Shown here: one piece after another, positions 60,099 through 64,000 of the stretch
How the letters are laid out: every line of letters begins with the position of its first letter
Numbering within the stretch: the first letter of the stretch is position 1
DNA from: Aureisphaera galaxeae
GTDB taxonomy: Bacteria; Bacteroidota; Bacteroidia; Flavobacteriales; Flavobacteriaceae
DNA length: 64,000 nucleotides
Assembly: GCF_028561275.1 (NCBI RefSeq)
Contig: NZ_JAQQTF010000004.1
Location: 310,001-374,000 of the forward strand
Direction of reading: 5' to 3'
Notes under the pieces: model-generated
What the model was told of the DNA's origin: nothing
The model's input: only the letters and a program-made list of their open reading frames with translations
Database searches by the model: none
Program-made: the position numbers and the translations under genes

Positions 60099-60728
60099 TT
60101 GAATATTATTGAAGAACTAAGGTATCATGAAACTAATCAATTGGATGAATGGTACGACACCAAAGAAAAAGAGCAGAAGAGATTTTTGAAGGGAATTGTA
60201 AAGTACGGAGAGCAGCACCCGGATGAGTTGAAACATTACTGTAGTTCGACCATTCCCGACGAATTTTCCAGTCTAAGTTTGGTTTATGAAGCCTTGTCTG
60301 AATACTCCGTGAGTTGGAATCAATTTCTTTTCGATGAAATCCAACGAGTAGTTTTATTGGCAAAAAACGGAAGGATAGATCCCGAATACCTAGAGGTATT
60401 GGAAGATATTGAGACAGAAGATATTTACTCTAAAACAGAAGAAATCTACGTTCAGATTATCGATTTCCTAGTTGGAAATCTGAGTCTTACCGGAAATGGA
60501 AAATTTAATTTCCAGCTTTTGGAATTATTGGATTGGTACTTAACTGACTATGATGAAGACGATGATGTTCATGATGGAGAAGTTTGGGTAGCACGGATAA
60601 AAGAATTTGCCATAGAAGGCAGTCCAGAAATAAAAGAAAAGGCTAGGGAGGTTTTGGATAACTTCGACCTCGATTTTTCTTTTTCGCCCTTAACTTTTAA
60701 AGAAAGAATAAGTAGGTTTTTCAAGTGA
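60099..60728 (+). CDS. Hypothetical acidic helical protein
   Basis: 209 residues from a TTG start; no signal peptide or membrane helices. Acidic with a helical repeat look (DEFSSLSLVYEALSEYS, LLELLDWYLTDYDEDDD). I recognise no family; immunity-protein-like helical architecture is possible but not supported by any toxin gene nearby. Confidence 0.6.
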   Translation: MNIIEELRYHETNQLDEWYDTKEKEQKRFLKGIVKYGEQHPDELKHYCSSTIPDEFSSLSLVYEALSEYSVSWNQFLFDEIQRVVLLAKNGRIDPEYLEVLEDIETEDIYSKTEEIYVQIIDFLVGNLSLTGNGKFNFQLLELLDWYLTDYDEDDDVHDGEVWVARIKEFAIEGSPEIKEKAREVLDNFDLDFSFSPLTFKERISRFFK

Positions 60729-60778
60729 TGATAACTCGGTAATAAATATTCCGTAGGCGTAAAACCCAACTTTCGATT

Positions 60779-61222
60779 TTGATCAAAAAACTCAAACACT
60801 CTGAAACCGCTATAGCGCAAGAAATCCGATCTGTCTTTCAGGATTCATATGCTGTGGAAGCGGAACTATTAAATGCTATCGATTTCCCTCCCCTTAAAAG
60901 ACCTTTGGAAGCATTTGTAGATTGTCCTAATGTTTTCTATGGCTTTCATAAAGATGGGGAGCTAGCGGGGGTTACGGAAATAGCCACCGAAGGAAGCGCA
61001 ACCCATATTCAGAGTTTGGTGGTGCATCCAAAGTTCTTCCGGCTGGGCATTGCCGGTAAAATGCTCGAATATGTATTCAATGCATATCATTCCGAATTGT
61101 TCACAGTAGAAACTGGAGCCGATAATGGCCCAGCGAGAAAACTGTATGAAAAATTTGGATTTGCTATAGTTAAGGAGTGGGACACAGATCACGGCATTCG
61201 TAAAGTTCGATTCGAAAAGTAA
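60779..61222 (+). CDS. GNAT family N-acetyltransferase
   Basis: 147 residues from a TTG start. Acetyl-CoA binding region ATHIQSLVVHPKFFRLGIAGKMLEYVFNAY (about 77-105), then TVETGADNGPARKLYEKFGFAIVKEW, the GNAT end. Substrate unknown. Upstream gene ends 50 bases earlier. Confidence 0.88.
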   Translation: MIKKLKHSETAIAQEIRSVFQDSYAVEAELLNAIDFPPLKRPLEAFVDCPNVFYGFHKDGELAGVTEIATEGSATHIQSLVVHPKFFRLGIAGKMLEYVFNAYHSELFTVETGADNGPARKLYEKFGFAIVKEWDTDHGIRKVRFEK

Positions 61223-61410
61223 AGGGGCCGATTTTACGCTTTGGATTCAATTAAGCTCTTCTCCTTAAAGACAAGCCTTATATTGATAAAGGCGTATACC
61301 GTTTTATTTTGCTGATCTCCTATGATTTATCATAGAAATACAGGAAAAATCCTATAAAATTCTTATATCCATTTTAAGTACATTTATGTATTCAAAACTC
61401 CCATGGTAGA

Positions 61411-61557
61411 ATGAAATACAGATGCTATAATTGCAAAACTATACAAGATATTAAAAAGGACATCGAAGGAGAACTTGTTATGGAGATGAAAACGGATGTA
61501 GAAGAAATCGTGGAGAAATGTCCTAACTGTGGAGCCAGTAACACACTAAAGCCATAA
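61411..61557 (+). CDS. 48-residue zinc-ribbon protein
   Basis: A short gene from ATG 61411 to TAA 61555-61557. The two pairs MKYRCYNCK and EKCPNCGAS give a CxxC...CxxC zinc ribbon separated by about 28 residues, with an acidic middle. It is three bases from the next membrane protein, so cotranscription is almost certain. Likely a metal-binding adaptor or regulator. Confidence 0.75.
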   Translation: MKYRCYNCKTIQDIKKDIEGELVMEMKTDVEEIVEKCPNCGASNTLKP

Positions 61558-61560
61558 TAT

Positions 61561-61974
61561 ATGCCAGAAGAAGCTAAAGCGGAATTCCCAGAAGGCAAGC
61601 CCACCACAGATGAAGAACTCTTTTACCTTGAGTGGGGAAGGGAATCCCTGAAAAACGGAATTGCACTGGCAAATTCAGTGTTGAAACAATTGCTCACCAC
61701 CAACACGGCCATACTAACTATTGTTTTGGTATTTGCAGACCGGCAGGTAATGTCGTCAGATATGAAGAAACCTGTGGTCATAGCATTTTTGGTTGCTCTC
61801 ATCATCTCACTTTTTGGGTTTCTTCCCTATGAGAAAAAGGTCATTTTAAAATCTCCAAGTGCTATAAAAGCACACAAGAAGAAGGCTTTGCGACATAAAA
61901 GGATTTTCTTGTGGCTAAGTGCGACATGTATGTTAGTTGGCTTTATTATGGCCCTGTTTGGAATCGTTAATTGA
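61561..61974 (+). CDS. Membrane protein of the zinc-ribbon/metalloprotease cluster
   Basis: 137 residues. Membrane segments at about 40-58, 70-88 and 112-134 flank a basic stretch (SAIKAHKKKALRHKR). Three bases after the zinc-ribbon gene and 24 bases before the HExxH gene. No family recognised. Confidence 0.7.
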   Translation: MPEEAKAEFPEGKPTTDEELFYLEWGRESLKNGIALANSVLKQLLTTNTAILTIVLVFADRQVMSSDMKKPVVIAFLVALIISLFGFLPYEKKVILKSPSAIKAHKKKALRHKRIFLWLSATCMLVGFIMALFGIVN

Positions 61975-61998
61975 ATATAACCTCATAAAAACAGTACC

Positions 61999-63180
61999 AT
62001 GCACGAATGGGAATCTGAAGCACAAATAGAATTCGACAAAGCTTTTATAAATAGGGGAGGGCTCTACTACCTAAGTTCCTTTCATCCTGAGGATCGAGAA
62101 GCAGCAAGGCTTTTTAGGGCCAATGTACAGGAATATTTGGATGAATTATGTGCCGGTGAAGGCCTTAAGGAAAGAGGTATGAAGATTCACTTCGACTTCC
62201 TCAATAATATCGATTTTGATGCCAGTGCCAAATCTACCAAAGACGGATCCCTTCACTTTATTGGGATAAGTATTGGATTATACCAACGCTTGTTCGCAAT
62301 GATGGAGTCTTTTATCGCGAGCACCGATTTGTTTAATGAAATTGAAGGTGTGGACCCCAATGCTTCCGAGAAAAAAATACCCGCCACCGCCATTCTGAAC
62401 AAAACCCTGCCCGAAGTTGCGCAGATTTATCATAGGATTCCTTCCGGGACCGTACGAAGCCATTTAAGCTATGCATGTTGGTACATGATGCTCCAATATA
62501 TTGTGTATCACGAGTTGGCTCATATCCTTACTGGGCATACGGCGTATTTAAATGGACAAGCCCAAGGGGAATTGGCTTTAGGCGAAAATGGGGAAGGACA
62601 ATATCTTGGGGAAATCATTCGAAAAGGAGTGGACGAAGGGATGCTTATCATTAACGAACGACAAGCTATGGAAATCGATGCCGATGAGCATGCCGTCTAT
62701 TGGAGTATTATCGATTTTGTGCGTGGTAATTGCAAAATATTTCCTCAGAAAGGACTTAAGCTTCCCCTTAACATCTATATGCGCCTGCTTACCTATTCGC
62801 TAGGTTTAATGGTTCATTTTTGGGATGAATACAATGGGCATTTCCCCATTATGAAAAGTTTATTGGAATACAATGAACGGCATCATCCGCATAACGAGAT
62901 TCGTTTTAATTGGATGTATTCTGCCATGATTTCATCTCTGGAAAAGGACATTACCGATTATGGAAATTCCATAGACTGGGGAATACAGGGAGCACTTCCG
63001 GGAATTGTGGTTGCCATAGAACGTCATTTGGAAATACCAGCATTTCCTACCTCGTTCCATCCAGATAATGAGGAGAAGGTCGTGAAAAAGGTAATGAAGA
63101 CTATTAATGATGAGATTCTTCCCGATTTTAGGAAAAATTGGAAATCATATAAAATGATTCCAGATCATCCCATGGCGTAA
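61999..63180 (+). CDS. HExxH metalloprotease-like protein
   Basis: 393 residues, no signal peptide. HELAH at 171-175 (IVYHELAHILTGHTAYL) is the zinc-binding HExxH motif, and EIDADEHAVYW (E225 to about 235) provides the Glu/Asp third-ligand type block seen in M48- and ImmA/IrrE-like enzymes. The rest is helical and unrecognised. It may cleave a protein partner; membrane proteins on both sides suggest a sensor or effector unit. Family assignment is uncertain. Confidence 0.75.
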   Translation: MHEWESEAQIEFDKAFINRGGLYYLSSFHPEDREAARLFRANVQEYLDELCAGEGLKERGMKIHFDFLNNIDFDASAKSTKDGSLHFIGISIGLYQRLFAMMESFIASTDLFNEIEGVDPNASEKKIPATAILNKTLPEVAQIYHRIPSGTVRSHLSYACWYMMLQYIVYHELAHILTGHTAYLNGQAQGELALGENGEGQYLGEIIRKGVDEGMLIINERQAMEIDADEHAVYWSIIDFVRGNCKIFPQKGLKLPLNIYMRLLTYSLGLMVHFWDEYNGHFPIMKSLLEYNERHHPHNEIRFNWMYSAMISSLEKDITDYGNSIDWGIQGALPGIVVAIERHLEIPAFPTSFHPDNEEKVVKKVMKTINDEILPDFRKNWKSYKMIPDHPMA

Positions 63181-63339
63181 TTTGAAGTTGATTTTCGGAA
63201 ATTCATAGAACACTTTTTCATGATATCATTAGCTTTTCTATCTTTACTAATGCATTGAAAAGCAGTATTTAGTAATACTAAGATAGTAAGTCAAGCCTAT
63301 TCATAAACTCATAATTTTTCCAAAGAAAAATTTAGAACT

Positions 63340-63861
63340 ATGTCGGAGAAAGAAACCAAACTTGCCCATCTCGACCATCTACAACAACGCATGGAATTTG
63401 TTTCGGCCGAAGCCAATAGTTATTCCAACAAATACCTTATCGGGGGTATCATTGCTATCATAGGCCTTTTGAATATAGATCTGGTCATGGAAGCTGATCT
63501 AAAAGCGAGCGAAAATAGAGATACCGTTATGCGCTATCTGTTCGTCGTTATAGGAATTGGGGTGTACTATTTTAGGATTGTGGGCCAACGCATCCTTCGA
63601 TTTGAAAAAGCCTATCGGAAAACCAAGTTCAAGTATGAAACAGTGCTCTATCATATCCTTGACGACGAGGAACTAGCAAAGAAGTTGGAAACTGGATTGG
63701 AGGACAAGCAATTAAAGAAAGAAAACATTACTTTCGAAGAGCTTAAGGCTCAGCATGCAGAAAAACTAAATACCAACACTATTTGGCCCATCATTCTTCC
63801 TGCGCTTCTCATCATGCTGCTTACCATCATTGCCAAGATCTTTCATGTTTTTATGCTTTGA
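63340..63861 (+). CDS. Membrane protein downstream of the metalloprotease-like gene
   Basis: 173 residues. Membrane helices at about 34-50, 67-83 and 150-170 and a Lys/Glu-rich helical region between (about 95-140). Not recognised. A TATCTTTA -7-like sequence at 63239-63246 may give it its own promoter, so its membership in the cluster is probable rather than certain. Confidence 0.65.
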   Translation: MSEKETKLAHLDHLQQRMEFVSAEANSYSNKYLIGGIIAIIGLLNIDLVMEADLKASENRDTVMRYLFVVIGIGVYYFRIVGQRILRFEKAYRKTKFKYETVLYHILDDEELAKKLETGLEDKQLKKENITFEELKAQHAEKLNTNTIWPIILPALLIMLLTIIAKIFHVFML

Positions 63862-63978
63862 TTCAGCATTTACAGTATTCGAATTAAAAGGAATAGGATT
63901 ATTAACCTTAGATTAAATTTAATAACCCAAATTAATCCTTATCTTACCGCAAAAAATTTCTATAAACCCCTTCTTGCT

Positions 63979-64000
63979 ATGAAATATGTATACTTTTTCC
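63979..64000 (+). CDS. Start of a gene running off the window end
   Basis: ATG at 63979 with the first codons giving MKYVYFF, which looks like a signal peptide or membrane start. A TATCTTAC sequence (63940-63947) upstream resembles a -7 box. Only seven codons are visible, so this is tentative. Confidence 0.4.

Noticed and set aside
60099-60728. Immunity protein of a polymorphic toxin
   Set aside because: Helical, acidic composition alone is too weak; no toxin or secretion gene is near.

Overview
The window looks like a chromosomal segment of a marine-type Flavobacteriaceae (Bacteroidota). The evidence is a C-terminal type IX secretion sorting domain on a large FG-GAP repeat protein, DUF4252 proteins downstream of an ECF sigma factor, many small lipoproteins and signal-peptide proteins, starts without Shine-Dalgarno sequences, and promoter elements of the Bacteroidota form TAnnTTTG. 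No rRNA, integrase, transposase, prophage or CRISPR array was found.

Layout. 1-12 kb: end of a surface-type protein, rmuC on the minus strand, then a long run of plus-strand genes: PD40 lipoprotein, AlkD-like and AlkB-like alkylation repair, sterol-desaturase-like hydroxylase, DEDDh exonuclease, a TonB-C protein, TfoX-like protein, OmpA-type protein and an AAC(6')-like acetyltransferase. 11-13 kb: a minus-strand S41 peptidase diverges from an Lrp/AsnC regulator across two ATGCAT-centred palindromes. 13.6-15.6 kb: the most unusual locus, an unrecognised 457-residue protein followed directly by two well-folded but non-standard tRNA-like genes (one with anticodon CTT, one with an 8-nt anticodon loop) and an 84-residue orphan protein. 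15.7-24.3 kb: TspO, a cyclase-family lipoprotein, a Crp/Fnr regulator next to a hexameric tyrosine-coordinated heme protein, an AraC regulator, DinB-like, SnoaL-like and CPBP proteins. 24.3-29.5 kb: a vitamin B12 uptake locus (ATPase, permease and binding protein on the minus strand; cobalamin riboswitch and TonB-dependent receptor on the plus strand). 29.6-35 kb: small lipoproteins, SIMPL protein, S41 peptidase, and an ECF sigma/anti-sigma-like/DUF4252 operon. 35.2-35.5 kb: two tandem homologous structured RNAs, each with its own terminator, ahead of the end of purB. 36-45.5 kb: purB, sirtuin, trmH, small enzymes, an RdgB/HAM1 nucleotide pyrophosphatase, a TPR-adenylate cyclase and adenosine deaminase. 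46-50.3 kb: DEAD-box helicase and the type IX cargo protein. 50.4-64 kb: CarboxypepD_reg protein, aldehyde dehydrogenase, a YCII/ECF42-type sigma pair, bestrophin, a GNAT enzyme, and a terminal cluster of zinc-ribbon, membrane, HExxH metalloprotease-like and membrane proteins.

Intergenic patches at about 11.0, 37.5, 45.6, 54.6 and 59.2 kb share a dispersed repeat (three copies are exactly 45 bp, with GGACTCCGAGTG and GTATCGAGGAGTC ends) embedded in word-like low-complexity DNA, including a 17-unit heptamer array. Best candidates for undescribed biology are the 13.6-15.6 kb protein/tRNA-like locus, the twin structured RNAs at 35.2-35.5 kb, and the four-gene metalloprotease cluster at 61.4-63.9 kb.
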